Below are positions 1-13,872 of a DNA stretch of 64,000 nucleotides, one piece after another. A program made the translations under genes and the position numbers. This stretch comes from Nemopilema nomurai (Eukaryota > Cnidaria > Scyphozoa > Rhizostomeae > Rhizostomatidae). Each line of letters begins with the position of its first letter. Position 1 is the stretch's first letter. A model generated the notes under the pieces. The model was not told where the DNA came from. It saw only the letters and a list, made by a program, of their open reading frames with translations, and did not search any database. The stretch lies in contig ML133465.1 in the NCBI GenBank assembly GCA_003864495.1, forward strand, positions 1,720,125 to 1,784,124. Reading direction: 5' to 3'.

Positions 1-1031
1 ATTTCTCACTGAGCAGTGCATCAGATGCGTTACCCCAGTTTACACTAAACATTCGGTTGCTGTCCCTTATTTGAACAGCAAAGGCGTTTTCTGAGCAGCC
101 ACTGATGAACATTCGAAACCCGTAGTCGTTGTTTGCGTCCTTTGATGTTTGGCAAAAAACGAGGTATGACGACCGGCAATTGGAGCCTGTCTTTAACTTA
201 AGCTGTGCTCGGGTTAAGATCCTGAACCAAATAGCCACTGAGAGACCTTTATTGGGAGCTTTTCTGCAGTTTGGTACGTAACTGAAAATTTAAAATGAGA
301 AGAAAAGAAATACAGGGGACTTGTTGCATTTAATGAAGAAAAATTGAACAAGAAGCGGATTCAAGCTTGTAAGTACTGCAAGAAGATGTAGAACAATGCA
401 TCCTAGCACTAAATCAATGCATTAAACTTTTCGATGTACCGTCCAGGTTTGGCTAAGATTCCTAATGATTCCTTGAAGTTGCTTCCTATGGCCTCTAACG
501 GTACATTTTATTATCAATTACGAATATATAGGTTCGTATATGAGGCCTGGAGGAGAAAAAAATGCTGCACCAGCAGAATTATGTGGAAACAAGAACGGTA
601 GAAAATTAACGAGGACGAGCGATGAAAATGGAAATCAATAAAACCGCTACAAGTCTTTCGTTCATTTGACTTCTGCTGAGTTTCATTACACATGGAACAG
701 AGGCTGCATCCTGTCTTTGGCAGTTTGCAACAATGAAAATCAAAAACAATGAAAATCAAAAATCAAAATCAATGAAAATCAAAAACATCTCACTTGAGAC
801 AATGCTTGCTGTTGAAACCAGAGTACTGAATATAGCTGTCTTTTCTACCAGCAAGGTACGCAACAGAACTGGTTCTGTCTGGCACATGCAAAATCATACT
901 GCGTCCAAGAATTTCCAATCTCTTCCCAGAAACTGTATCATTGTTGTCGAACCTGAGGTGCACGTTTGCAGTTTGTTCTGCAGCTGTGGAAAGACAAACA
1001 TCAAATATTTATCAGCGAATATTAACTCTAT

Positions 1032-1119
<88 letters not shown>

Positions 1120-1451
1120 AATGTCAATGAATTAAGATGGTCAGTTTAGTAGCTTGTTTGAAGAATTTGCTAAAAATGAAAAACACGTGGAAAGGCCATT
1201 TATTCGTCAGGGTTTGATGGTCATGATGTAAGAATACATGCTGATCTACGATGTCTTATACCGTTTAATTGCATATAAAGAGAATATAGAGAATCTTTAA
1301 ACTGATCACTGTCCCTAAAAGAAACCTGCCATTTTATACCTAACAGGGTAGCTCATTAAGCAATAGATGAATTATTGTCTTAAGAAAAATTGAATAAATT
1401 ATTTTTATTGGTAAGATCTCGATATTTGATTATTGAAAAAGTAGGAACAGT
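1..1451. other. Intergenic, no gene recognised
   Basis: No exon with credible splice signals was seen on either strand. The open frames around 514-1149 are low-complexity: a short repeated stretch near 733-790 and the TA tract at 1035-1118. Nothing else is supportable here. Confidence 0.5.
1035..1118. repeat. (TA)n microsatellite
   Basis: About 84 bp of uninterrupted TA dinucleotide. It alone creates the alternating I/Y open frames seen on both strands. Confidence 0.97.
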
Positions 1452-2328
1452 TCACTCGATCAAAGGACAAGTATTGTGTGTATTACTTTCGACTCCTTCG
1501 CAATGACGCCCAAAACTCCTTCGCGTGAAACTATTCTTTCCGCATTTACAACGATATGTTCCTTCCTCGTACAGAGGAATGCATCTTCCGCCATTTCGGC
1601 ACGGATTACTTTTGCATGAACTCTGCAAAAACGTTATAACATATGAATACTTTTCAGATGTCCTTTGCTTCATCATCAAGATTCTTTTTCAAAGCTGAGA
1701 TATCTTCCGAATAATTCAGAAATTTTAAGATTGAGGCTAATAATTTGAAGAGGCAACTATTAAAAAGAAGCTTTAACTATTTTCATTCTTGAAATTTTGA
1801 TCCCATAAGCATCTATTTATATGCGCTTAAAATCTTAGAAAGATGCTACGTGAAAGGATACAGGTACAAAAGGCTTTTTCAAGTCAATATGCAGCTTTAA
1901 ATTTCAAAGGCCGGCCTGCAACAAATTACCCAACTACGCCACCCAATGCAAATGCATATTTGGCAATGAATACGCACATCGACATAATAATGCGTTGCAT
2001 TGTTCCTTCGTGTGACGTCATTTCCATTCTCCCATCTGTTAGTGCTCATTAAATCGCAATACAACTGCAGTTGACCTTCCATGTAATAAATGTTTGTAGA
2101 TAGGCACTTCTGTTTCCTTACACACTCGCTTAAACATTCATTTGAGCTGCCAGCTTTAAGCGTTGATATGATGTATTGTGAGCTGTTAAGATATGACTCT
2201 TTTAATGCTGTGAATGCCATGTACTTAATCTCCGTTGAATAGCAAAAAAGTTTGCTTGCATCAAGCATTGGCAATAACTGGGACAGCACGTGAACTAGAA
2301 GTGCCAGACAAGTGGGTAATTGAAGCAT
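1452..2328 (-). CDS. Secreted PAN/apple-EGF domain protein
   Basis: Two exons are visible on the minus strand: 2328-1930, then 1622-1452 ending in TGA. Both junctions are phase 0 (donor at 1929 reads GTAATT; the acceptor ends in TTTTTGCAG). The predicted protein is 189 aa. Residues 1-24 are a hydrophobic signal peptide. Residues about 29-122 carry PAN/apple-type cysteines (C29, C65, C69, C75, C91, C122) and NxT/NxS sites. Residues 136-174 form a complete six-cysteine EGF domain (C136, C141, C147, C158, C160, C174). PAN and EGF modules mediate extracellular protein and carbohydrate binding, so secretion is the likely fate. The partner is unknown. The exact donor is the least certain point, because a GTGGCG a few bases upstream is an alternative. 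No paralogue lies nearby. Confidence 0.72.
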
Positions 2329-4528
2329 CTTCAGTGGTGACTTTGTAACTGAGATGTAACTTTGTAACTGAGCACACCAGATTTCTAAAACATTAATAAG
2401 AAAGCCTGTTTTAGTTTCTTCTTAATATTTGCATTTGCAGGTCGGCTTTTCAAGGCACAATCCGTAGAAAAAAACCATTTTCTGCCACATTTATGTTGCA
2501 GTTTATTTATCTTCAAACTTTGCATGAACATTTAATGAATTCTAAGTTAATATTGCTCGAAAACAATTCTTTAGCCTTCAAAGGAAAAGACTTTTATTTT
2601 CGTAAATATCAACTTAAAACTGCTCAGCCTCCATTTGATTGAGCAGTTTTTGTAAATATCAACTCGAAAACACGGCTTCCAAATATTTATCTATGAGTTT
2701 CCAACTACCGTTTCCAATCTTTGTTTAACATTCTTGAAAATGTTCAAATGTTATTTATATTGATATTTAGTTTCTCTCTCGACCTAAGAAATCAAGGCTA
2801 GCAGGAAAAATTAGCAAAAAACGTGAGATGTCAGCTTATTGATAACTCAATGCCTTGGCTAGATGTATCTTTTATTTACCTACCTTAGAAAAGCCTTCAA
2901 CCAAATAGCCAATTTTCGTCCTCCAACCTAAACATACTGCAGGGGAAAATGCAGCTTAGAGTTGTATCCCCACATTTATGGAAGGCACCTGTTAAAAGCA
3001 AACTTTGCAATTCATGGTAATATCTGGCTTAAACCTGCCCCCTTGAAATGCATTTTCACTGACGGCACCAATTTGCGTTAAGTTTACATTTGCAGAATGA
3101 CCGGTCTGATTGCATGTTTAATATACCCAGAGACACTTTTATTGCAAGATTCGCATTAACATGAATACCAATGCAATGATTCTCTGTATGTTTGAACTGC
3201 GTTTGTTTTGATGTAAAATGCTCTTTGATAAATTAGGCCTCTGAATACTTTCTTAAATAACATGTTATGCAGTGCCTGTGCTAGTCCAACTTGTAGAAAA
3301 CAAAAAGGGATACCCGAATCTTAAGGACAGAAACAGGGGCGGTGAGAACAGAATCTCTCCTTTTAAGCAAACTTCTCCTTAGAAAATGTTTTATCAATTT
3401 GATGAAGGTAATGATACTGTTCCTTACACCTTATCCCCACAAGAAGCACCACTAGAAGAGTTGCTTTCTGAAAACTAAAACTTAGGGGTCCATAAAATTT
3501 CAAGAAGAAGCCATCACAATGATGCTATGATAGGAGAATCATTAAAAACACCGACACACATACTTGGTAGGTTTCTGGTCTCTTGCTAAAAAGGCTGCGC
3601 TAGAGACAATATGATACCGAGTTGTTGGTGAGTTTCTTTTCGGTAACGATAGCGCTGGCATCGAGCGGTTCTTTCGAGAAGTCATTGAATCACCATTGTC
3701 AGAATAGGGAAAATTGCACAGAGGCTGTTGGAAACAAAGCGTCATACAATTGTTAGCTTTATGAAGAATCAGGTTAGCAATTAATGGGTTGCGCCAATGA
3801 AGCAGTTGTGGTTGGCCGTTTCTTAACATTAAATGATACTCCTTTACTTTGTTTAAGGAACCATCATGTGACCTGTTAAAAAAGCAGTGCGTTTTCTGCA
3901 CGTGAAGATTTAAGAAGACGAACGGCCTGCCCACCAAGAACTTTTACTGCCAACTATCAACGACCATTGCGATTCCATCGACGAGCGAACTGCGCAGGAG
4001 ATGTAAATGCCCCATAGACCAGCAAAAAGTTTCACGCTTCTATTTTAATGCGAAGGAATATTTTATCTTTTAATCACTAGCATTAAGCTTTGCGTTTTAC
4101 AAATGATTGTTTTGAAACGAATAACTATAGAGGGAATTTTTGACATGGCCCATTGGATTCTCATTTCAACACAAATCAACACCAACTGCTTCCTAGCTTA
4201 GAACCTCCAAGCAATCGAGCCTCGCTTTCATTGTCAGAAGTTTGGCGGGAATTAGAAATGACGCAATTTTTCAATGCAAACTCTTCTTCATTTTCTCATA
4301 CGACAGAAATTGGCCTTAGCTTTTACACACAAGAATGTCAAGTCGTGAGTTACATGTTAATTGTTTGATGTATCGGAATTATTTAGTAAATAGGCTATTA
4401 CTGTCCTTTAAAATAAAGAACATTTAAAAAGGTCTTTGAAACGCAAAGAGTACATCACTCATCTTCAATAATTTTTCATGATTTCTGTAAATGTAAATAT
4501 AGTTGTTATTAATGTAACAGGTCTCACC
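2329..4528. other. Intergenic between the PAN-EGF gene and M1AP
   Basis: The two genes are divergent, so this 2.2 kb holds both promoters. A perfect 11-bp-stem hairpin (2616-2650) is flanked by 13-bp direct repeats (2602-2614, 2652-2664). The open frame at 3542-3937 on the minus strand has no recognisable domain or splice context and was not called. Confidence 0.4.
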
Positions 4529-7500
4529 ATGAATCAATCAACGAAAAACGCCGTAGAGAAATTCCCAGGTGTGTCCTTAAATTTACAACTCTTATGTTCA
4601 GGGAAGTGAAGCTCCTCTCACTTTTTGAATTTAATCATAAATGGAAGAGGAAAGTACAATTTATGAGCCAAGGTAGTAGGCCTATGGGAATGATGAATTT
4701 TGTCTCCAAAGAGGGTCTCTGGAGGAACCTTTCAAAATTAATCAAGAAAGAATGACATATTTTGAACTCAAGACAATGGTTGTAATGAGCTTGGCAACTA
4801 ACTACCCTGGTGTCAAAAAGATTGTACATTATTCAAAATTACATGTTAACTTTTAATAAGGACCATTCGACACGTTTTCATCCCGAATGTTGCCCTCACC
4901 ATTAATCTCCACCACTTTATTTCTATTCTTCCCTTCAAAAATAGTTTTGGGCCAGTGATGTTTTGGCAACTTGGAAACGTGTTAGAAGAAACCATCATTT
5001 CTTCAGCATTTTTTATGATGTCGATGTCATCCGTCCTCGTCGTTTCACCTTAGTACCCCTCTTGGCGATACAATCGTTAGCTATCAAACATTTTTGGTTG
5101 ATTTCATTATAATTCCAAAGAAATTATGTCAAATAACAAGGCAAGAACTTTGCTCAGATGGAAGAGTAGCATCTAACTTAAAGTTGAAAATTTGTTTGAC
5201 TTCGTTGTAGTTAGATCTTTGTTGCTGGACACAGTTCTACCTTGGACAATTGGAGTCAGCGAGAATGTGTCGCTCGGGTTGTCAAGATTCTTTGCGCTGA
5301 TAACAAACGCAGCTAGGACCAACAGAATACACTCCTTAAGCGTATTTTTACTTGGAAAGCAAATAGAGGTAAACACCACCTTTATTTCCATTTTCATTTC
5401 AACATGATCTGCTAAATAACTTCTCCAAATTCATTGAAAACATCATTATTCCTCGTCCTATAATGAGAAATAATGGAGCTCCCTTCAATTTTAGTGCGTC
5501 TTTCCACTACAGTCACTTAAGAGCAACATTGCTAAATTGATGAGAGTGTTGCAAGAACTGAAACTAGAAAGTGGCTTTGAATTGAACGATGGCGTTCATC
5601 AAGGTAAAAGCTAGGTTTGCGTCATAGGCTCGGCTTGATTTCTTTTCGTTTCATTTCTCCTTTTATCTACTTAGACCGGCCTAGATTGATGCCGATTTGA
5701 TGGTATTCATTTAAGGTGATGCTTTACTTGACTGTCTGATGAATGATTGAAGCACCAAATGCAAGTCGTCTGTTCCAGCACTCAAGTTTTAAATGGCTCA
5801 GATTGCATGCCAAATAAACTCACCTGAGCAGGTTATGTTTTGATCCTAATCTAAAAATGGCGTTCTTCTTTTCTGGTAACAATGCGTAGTTCTCTTGATG
5901 TGGCAACAAGATCTACAGCAAAGGTCAACACAACGACCATCTATTAGCCACCACCTAAATTAGCGGTAGAAATAGTTGCTGATGTGATTTAACAAGATTA
6001 AAACGACAAGCTCAACATGATACCCAGTCTTCGATTCTTAGATGCTCTAAAGGCGGCATTTGAGCAAGTAATCTCTCAGTTTCGAAGATCCTTCGTGGCC
6101 AACAAGCAAGTAGGTATTATCTACCCTGCTCAACAACTTTGCTATTACGATTAATTGAAGATACTCTTACTGTTCCGTGCCATGTTCAGTACTCCCTGGG
6201 TAAAATTCCTAATTTTTCTATAATTCTCAGACATGCCATATAACATGCCATTATGGCTGTAAAGTCTTATGTCTTAACTGTTTATGTCTTAACCAATTAT
6301 TTAAAATGTCTTAACCTCGTAATTAATGGATGTGTCAATGAAATAACATCAAAAATGGCTATTTTGCCTTAAAATCTCAGACATATTGCATATTTCCGTT
6401 CTTTTGCATCGTATTCATCGAAGCAAATGTAAAAAGGCATGCAGCTAGAAGTGATGCATGCATACAATAGAATTTGGCTAACAACTCAGCATTGTTTAAA
6501 GGAGTCGAGATTATTCTGAATCGAAAGCATGAAAGGTCTTTGGGCCATGTCAGTTCGTTTGGCAACAGTTTTAGCTATGAAGGAAGTTGTTAGCTGGGAC
6601 CCTCCTAAATGGAGGCCAAATGACCAATGGCGATTTTATTAAGGTTTAAAGCATGCAAAATATCGAATACTGAGATGCAGGAAGACGCACCATATAGTTG
6701 TCTGGCTTTATCAATCTTTTTCATTAATCCAGTTTGAACATAAGCCTAAATCATCTTCTTCATTACGGTTTTCAAGTTATTTCCGTTTCTTTTATTTTTC
6801 TTTTATAAAAACGTGTTTTCCTTAAAGAAACAATCCTCCTCTGCATCTCAACTCGAAGTCTGCATCGTGACATGTCAAACGCGTAAAAATATCGAGAGAT
6901 GTTTTGCGAAGATCCTGAAGGATGTGGACATCAACTTTCTCAAGGTAAGCTCTTCCACGCCTACCGATGCTTACTAACGGAATCGCAGCATTTCAGGCTG
7001 ACTTGGAAGAGTCCTCTTTAAAAGCTGCGGCGCAGTGGCCATTGTCCAGGTCATCTTGTCAATTAAATATTTGGCATTTCGTTCACATATCAGCAAAGTG
7101 CATAGTTTGTGTGTAGGATTCGCCAAAGTCTAAACATAACTCTACAATAAATAAGTGCTTTTTTACTATCTTTCTGTCTTAAAATCTCTTCAAGTCTTTT
7201 TTAATGTGCCTTAACTAAACTACGTAAAGTAACCTTTGTTCCCCAAATGTTTGATACTTCTTCATAAAGAAATACAGCTCAATAATTTAGTACAACGAGG
7301 ACTTATTTACCTGCAAGTGACCATTACAAATGAGTTCGGTTTTCTAAATTAATTGAATGTAAATTTTATAAAAATCTGTTTTTTTCTCAAAAAAGAGATC
7401 TGTTTCTTACTTTTTAAGATAATTTTCAAACTTTCAGTCATAAGTTTGTTTTGAGTTTCTTGAAGAAAATCAGTGTCATAAATTTACAAGAAAATCTTTT

Positions 7501-10500
7501 CCTCAACCCCATTGTTAACCAAAGTGTAGAAAACTCACAATAAATGAGAGCTCAATCAATTCAACCATGGTTGAGTTGGTCCAATACCTCGGAACTATGA
7601 AGTCGTTTCTCGAAATGTTTTTTAACACGAAATTTAATCAACAAGCCAGCCATTATTTCATCCCTTTTCAATTAGGCAGCGTTAAATCTTCATCATTGAA
7701 AAATATGCTGTTCGTCACTTCTTCTATTTAAGAGTCGAAGATTTTTTACATTTTTTAATTTTTCTTCTTCAAAGTAAAAAAATTTGAATTTTCTCTCAAA
7801 GAAAGTTCAAGTAATAAACATAAAACCTGATCTTGGGTTGTCTTCACCACCAAGCAATGCAAATGATTCTCAACTACGAGGTATGCATTCCTTTTATAAC
7901 TGACTTCACAACAGAAAGTAACACTTCACATATTGGGTCATTTTCTCCCTTAATCCCTCAAAGTCCATGATCTTCCAAGATTTACTTTTGTCCATGCCTT
8001 ACAAATGTTCATTACCTTTTCATTTTATTCCAAATGCTTACTTGATGTGTAGCCTTCCAGTTATTAAGCAGTGCTTTATCTATAAGAACTAAACGCTGGT
8101 CCCCCTTCTGAATCTTTTCTAAAGCGCAAATCCTGAGAAAGTAAGCATGGCTTTGATGGAAATAAGAACTGATGGAAGAAAGTTTCTCTGACTTGCTGAA
8201 TTAGATTCTATATTGAAACTGATTGATGCATTTCAATCCAGCGCATGCAAAATGCATTTTTCATAAAGTTGATTTCTCATAGATTGGTGTTACTTATATG
8301 TTTAGTACAAGCCACACTCTTGGCAAATACTTCTGTTGACCGAATTGAACAGAAGAGGAGAAAGCTGTTGAATTTCATTCTACAGTCAATATACCATAAA
8401 CAATGAAACACAATGGCATTCACTATCAAGTTATTTCATGGTTTGCGTATCTTCATCTTCCTGTTTATCATACCCGGTCATCATGTATCATCTTGAACTT
8501 TGATCAACATTACGTAGTCAATGCTGACACAAGTACAAAATGCTATTAGAAATTCAAGCTTTTAAAATCACCACTGTCTGTTTGCTAGATCGTTTGGTGT
8601 ACTTTATCTTCCTTCCCCGGCTTTATTTTGCTGTATCATTTTTATTCAAGATCATGAAGTTGAATTCAAAGATGAGACGATAAATGAATACTTCGAGTTC
8701 ATCGAGCTTTCAAACGGTGAGAGCTTTCTGCATTACTGTTCTTCGCTTCAAAGCACATTTGTTGCTTTATAATAGAAAATTATTTTCCAAGAGGCAGTAG
8801 CAATGTTATCAATAATTCTGCAATTCCTATGAGACAAAGATCAACTAAAGCTGTGAGAACCTACACTTCTGTAATGACGTCATTGCTTGAGACATGAATG
8901 AAGTGGTTGACAGTGAGGTTGTTCTGCTATGTTTCTACCTACATGTACTGGTCCTTTAATTGACGTAAACTATCTGCATACTTGGTTTATTCTTATACAA
9001 AGATAAGCAATAGCAATTCAAACTTCAAAGTTTTATCAGTGCCTATCTGGCAACCCACTTAAGGGTCCAACCAGTAACACACTTTCAAATTTGAAAGACA
9101 AGAAATGCTTATTAATGCTTGTTTCTCCATCAGATAGCGTTGAGCTGGAATACACCTTTAAATCTTGGATAGTTGACAGTGGAGTCGATGATGTGCAAAT
9201 GATAATTGAAATCAACAGCCAGCAAGATGATGGTCTGTGTTTCCTTTCTTTCTAGCTACTAGCATCTCTACTTCATGGACCTAGGCCAAAATGCTTCTCC
9301 AAAAATCCTTATACTGCGACATTGTAGCTACGACATTGTAGCTACGACATTGTAGACTGTGTTAAAGAGAACAGGGCTCGATATTGGAACGCACAAGAGT
9401 GAAATCCAAGATGGTACTGACGCTCAACTAGAACTAAGAGTATTATCAAGTCTGACTCATGTTTACTTGAAATTTCTAAACTTCTAGCACTATGTATAGT
9501 AGTCACGAGCCTTTCCTCCTATTCCTTGATACTGTATATGGTCTATCCTACTCACAAAACTTTGCAGCAGAAAGCAATTTGATGTTTTAGGTATCATCCT
9601 GAAATGTGATATTCAGGAAAGACTCATCAATCCATCAATGGTTCCAGACACTCAGCAGCAGGTGAATGGCTTCCTCAGAGCTATAATATGCCAGACAATG
9701 TAGCTTAAAGCAGTTTATGCCTGTGCTTCTGCAATTTTCATCCAGTTTATCTTTTTAAAGCAGAAAATTACGAGAATTCAACGATCTCGAAAAGTAGTTG
9801 CTTAGACTCTTCACTGTATTCTTACTTTTTCTTTTAAGCGTAGCCCTTCTCCTTACATGTTATGATATAGAATATATGCGTCTTAGCGCAAAAAATAAGG
9901 CCGCAGTCACATATAGCTTGCCTTTTGCTAATCGCCTTTGCTGATAAAGCTCGATGGAGCTCGATTAAACTATTTTCTGCTGTTACCATTTATCGTTTCT
10001 TGTGAAAGCAGGAGCATTTAATATTCGTAAAAAAAGAGATGTTGACAAGCTACGGAACTGCTTTGCTTATTCTTTAGGCAACTGTAACTCTCTTTGTTAA
10101 AAGTGATCTGATGATGTAAAGGCTGTTGTCTTCCATTTGCATCATCCTGCGATGAACTTAAAGCAAATCTGAAAATTGATGCGGATAAGATGACATTTTA
10201 TTATACCAAGCGCTTCTAACGATTAAATATATCAAATGAAAAAGTTTGAAATTGTATGGAGCTTACGAGTAACTCGATCTTTTTAGCTTTTTGAGTCAGG
10301 TCATCAATCCGAATGCACGCATTGCTCGGCAGCAATGAAGAACGCCAATGCCGGGACAAAAGTCTGTCATTTCAAGGCAGCCCGACTCATAAGCCATGAC
10401 GGAATATGCGAGTCAGTGGTATGATCAGTGTTCTAAACCAACAGTTGATTTTCAGCCATTTTTAGTTAAACCTATTTAATACTCTTTAGAGATCATACCT

Positions 10501-13500
10501 ATCGCTCGTTCTGGCAATTGGTTACCTTCAAATTAACATGTACCAGGCTCCATTATAGTGAATAGTGTACAGATCAATAATCTTTGGAAACAGCTGATAA
10601 ATAAATATACTTACCATCCAATACAATTATTTCTCGGGATGTTTCAGTTAAATATACCTTGGATAAGTGTGATAAGGATAGGAAAAAAATCACTGATTCT
10701 AGTTTCAGATTGATTGAAGCATTTATGGATGTAAAGTTAATTCTCAAAGTTAACCAAATATTTGGCATTTCTGAAATTTCGACTCAAACTAGTTTTTAAC
10801 AGCTAGTGATTTTAGATATGAATGAACTCAGTCGATGCATTTGTGACGTCATCATTTGTGACGCTATCCTCAGAAAAAACAATGTCACGACAAGTAACAT
10901 ACTGATTTGTCGGTAACTATATTGAAGGGAAATGAAGGCAAACAACCTTACAGGCGATGATTTTCTCTTTCCCTCCTTAGATTTATGGCAAGGTATCAAG
11001 ACTTCAGCCTGAAAATTCAATTTTCACCTACGCATTAGCCTGACTTTGTACAAGTCAAGACATTTAATCAAAGCAGAGTGAACTCCACATACGTATATTA
11101 CCAAAATTTGCGCTGAAAAGTGTGTTTTTTTCTGTGGCAAGGAGAGGGCAAGCAAAGCGGAGTCGACAGTATACGTCATTGCATTGTCCAGCCAAAGGGC
11201 AGCTTGCGTTCACTAGGGTCGTAGGTCACTAGGTTTTGTTCAATTTTGAAGTCTCGTTGGTTTCTAAACTGGGATGATATTTGACTGGTCCTGATACATC
11301 ATTAATTGGCCTATTATATGTACCTCTTGAGTAGGCAATTCTTGACTATACAGAACTTGTTGGGTTCTGATAAATCTTATTCCTCATTAAAAAATTCTGC
11401 TGGTTTATAGCAAGCATTCCAAATATCAAACATAGTATACAACTACTTGTTACATCTATTTAATGTTTAGATCACTAAATAAGGATAATGTTTTTATTAG
11501 CAAAAATTCCGTGAGGCAATTTAAAGATACTTCCCAAATAAAAGATAAATAGTGCAGCGGGAAAATGGTAAATAGTTGCCAATCTGACCTGAGTTGCTAT
11601 TTTATTGCTGCAATCTTTTAAGCTCAACCTCGAGCGCCTCGAGGCTACAATTAATTACTAATTGTTAATCGTAGCCCGTGATTTTGCGTCCAACGAGCTG
11701 CTGGAAACTCGATTGGGAGGAGCTGGATGTAAACCAGCAGAAGTTTCAGTCAATTCGAACGTTTCTTTTGCAGCAGGTGCTTAACTAAATTTTAAATCAA
11801 ACCAACTGGGCAATAAAAGTTGGCCTTTAGAATTTGTTTATTTTTTGTTAACATACTAGTCAATCTCACGATGTTAGCTTGGTTAATTGATGTGTTGCAT
11901 TGGTAAAATTTAGTTGTCCCGATATTCGGTTCCCGATGCTTTTAAGTGCTTCCTTTTCCCCTTTTACATAGTCACAAGGCTCATTTTAGCGCTCTTTTCC
12001 TTTTTGGTCACACAACTCAACACAGTTGCTTCTGTAGATAGTACCGCTCTGTAGAGAATGTATTTCGAAGTAACGACTGTAAGGATTGAACAATCAAACT
12101 AGCATACATATATCTATGTAGGGAATCAGCCTTTAACTATATTTAAAGTTAGGTAGGGACAGAGGATTTCATCGATTGCATCAATTGATTTGTTCTTTTT
12201 TCGGTCTTCTACCCTTGATATCTTGCTTCTTTATCTTTGAGGAAATGTGCTTGCTGCTGGAGAGTCGTGAGAAAGCGGCAAATAATCCAAAAACGTTTTG
12301 CCTACTGTTGCCATCTGCTGCCTGTGGAATGCTATTAAAATGCGTTGCAAACTTCGATGTGATATTGCCGTTGTCAAACAGTCTTTGCATTCAGAAGCAG
12401 TCAGAATCGGTCCAAATGCAAGTTGATGCAGTCCTAGTTCAGGTAGTACATCGGGCGTAAAATTCCATGCACATTTTAGCAGGAAAATGGGTGCAGTTGA
12501 ATGTTGCTACTGCATTGCAAGCATTGGGTGAAAAAGAGAAAATAGGCTCCGAATCAGTTCAAAAAATTTCAAATTATTGCAATTCGTTTATGAATATCAT
12601 GGAAGCTTCTCCTTGCGTTTTTCAAATTTTACCATTAAATGTCCTGTTATTCAACTTTGCCTATGGCAACAAATTTTACATTACAGCTTCCAAGATCACC
12701 TTCCTTGAACCCTCTCACGCTTAAATCCGGAATAGCCGAAAAGCTACTACAAGCTTCTCAGATCTGCGAGACAAAGAAAACTTCTCGGGCTACAAAGAGA
12801 CAGGTAGGCCGTTTTCACGCGTTTAGATAAACAGTTTAGAAGCGATGTATTGACGTCTGAATTATGTATGCCTAGGTAATTCATCTAATTGAAGTGATGT
12901 CAAAGCAAATGCGAGATTGTCGTGGCACTAAGGATCGAGTTAAGCCTGTATCACAGTGTTGCAACCTTTGACCGTTCGGTTCTTTTTTGTAGAAAACTAT
13001 TATTATTATTATTATAAGATCATGAAGATGTGTTCTGATATCCATTGCAATATAAACTACACAGGGGCGCATCTAAGGGGGTGTTGTGGGGGTTAGAACC
13101 CCTGCCCTTTTTGGCAAAGAAGTGAATTTTGCCCTATCCCCATTGAAATCCAATGTCTTGATGCCCCATTTCTACCACGAAATCCCTGCCCTTGAAATAT
13201 CCTTGTTGCGCCCCTGCTTCATACCTACGTTTGATTGTCATGAATTTAATCTCTTTGTCGATGCATCCACATTGTGCAGTATTTCTTAAATTTTTCAGAA
13301 ATTATGAAGTGAAAGTGTTTTGAAATTCTTTTGAATCATATACATGCGAATTAACTTTCAGAACCATGTAAATTTTAGATTCATCAATTGATGAAAATGT
13401 TCAAGAGTGAACGAAGTAACCAAACTACATTTCAGCTATAGCTTTCTCACCGTACCCAAAACTACAAGGATCATAGTCAACACCCGTGTTTCATTCTTTC

Positions 13501-13872
13501 TTCAAGAAAAATTATTCAAAAACTAACAGACTCCCCAGTGGTATTCACTGTTGTAATCAGCAACCTGTCTCGAAAAATGCAATACTTAAAAATCGACTCA
13601 TCATATCTTCGGGCGTATTATAGAGAACATAACACGTAATCATTACTCATTATTCATCCAATTTATGTCTAAACTTTTTTCAGGTTTACGATGGCAACAG
13701 GGTTCCAAAGACGATAGAATTGGCCCGAGTTGGAAGATCTGAACAAAGCAATAATTATTCTCAGAAAAGATCAAGATTCTCTTATAAACCATCTTTGAAT
13801 AATGGTAGTTTTGTTGAGTGCATGTCGCGTGACTTTCCTGAAGATGATAGACCCAATGATAAATTCTTTTGA
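4529..13872 (+). CDS. M1AP: M1AP orthologue (meiosis 1 associated protein)
   Basis: Fifteen exons join in frame: 4529-4568, 5211-5368, 5513-5603, 5890-5923, 6028-6109, 6828-6944, 7802-7880, 8651-8716, 9134-9232, 9591-9661, 10287-10418, 11675-11776, 12242-12442, 12687-12803, 13684-13872. Every exon has AG/GT borders and lengths that agree in phase, giving 1578 nt and 525 aa; vertebrate M1AP is about 530 aa. Recognisable blocks along the protein are RSLLLDTVLPW near the N-terminus, a strand like LEVCIVTC in exon 6, CDIQERL in exon 10, and the signature block LRPTSCWKLDWEELDVNQQ in exon 12. From family knowledge, M1AP is a germ-cell protein needed for meiosis I, working with the ZZS crossover factors. 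No catalytic motif is visible. The first exon (13 codons) rests on splice phase and the position of the ATG only, so it is less certain than the rest. Confidence 0.88.
9308..9354. repeat. Short tandem repeat, about 15 bp x 3
   Basis: Three copies of a unit containing CGACATTGTAG lie inside an M1AP intron. No function is suggested. Confidence 0.8.
13062..13216. mobile_element. MITE with CAGGGGCGC termini (hAT-like)
   Basis: The left end reads CAGGGGCGC and the right end is its inverse GCGCCCCTG. The termini are typical of non-autonomous hAT elements. The element lies in the last intron of M1AP. No convincing 8-bp target duplication was seen, so the class is tentative. Confidence 0.55.

Noticed and set aside
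3542..3937. 131-codon minus-strand open frame
   Set aside because: No domain, no exon partner and no codon pattern distinguishing it from background.
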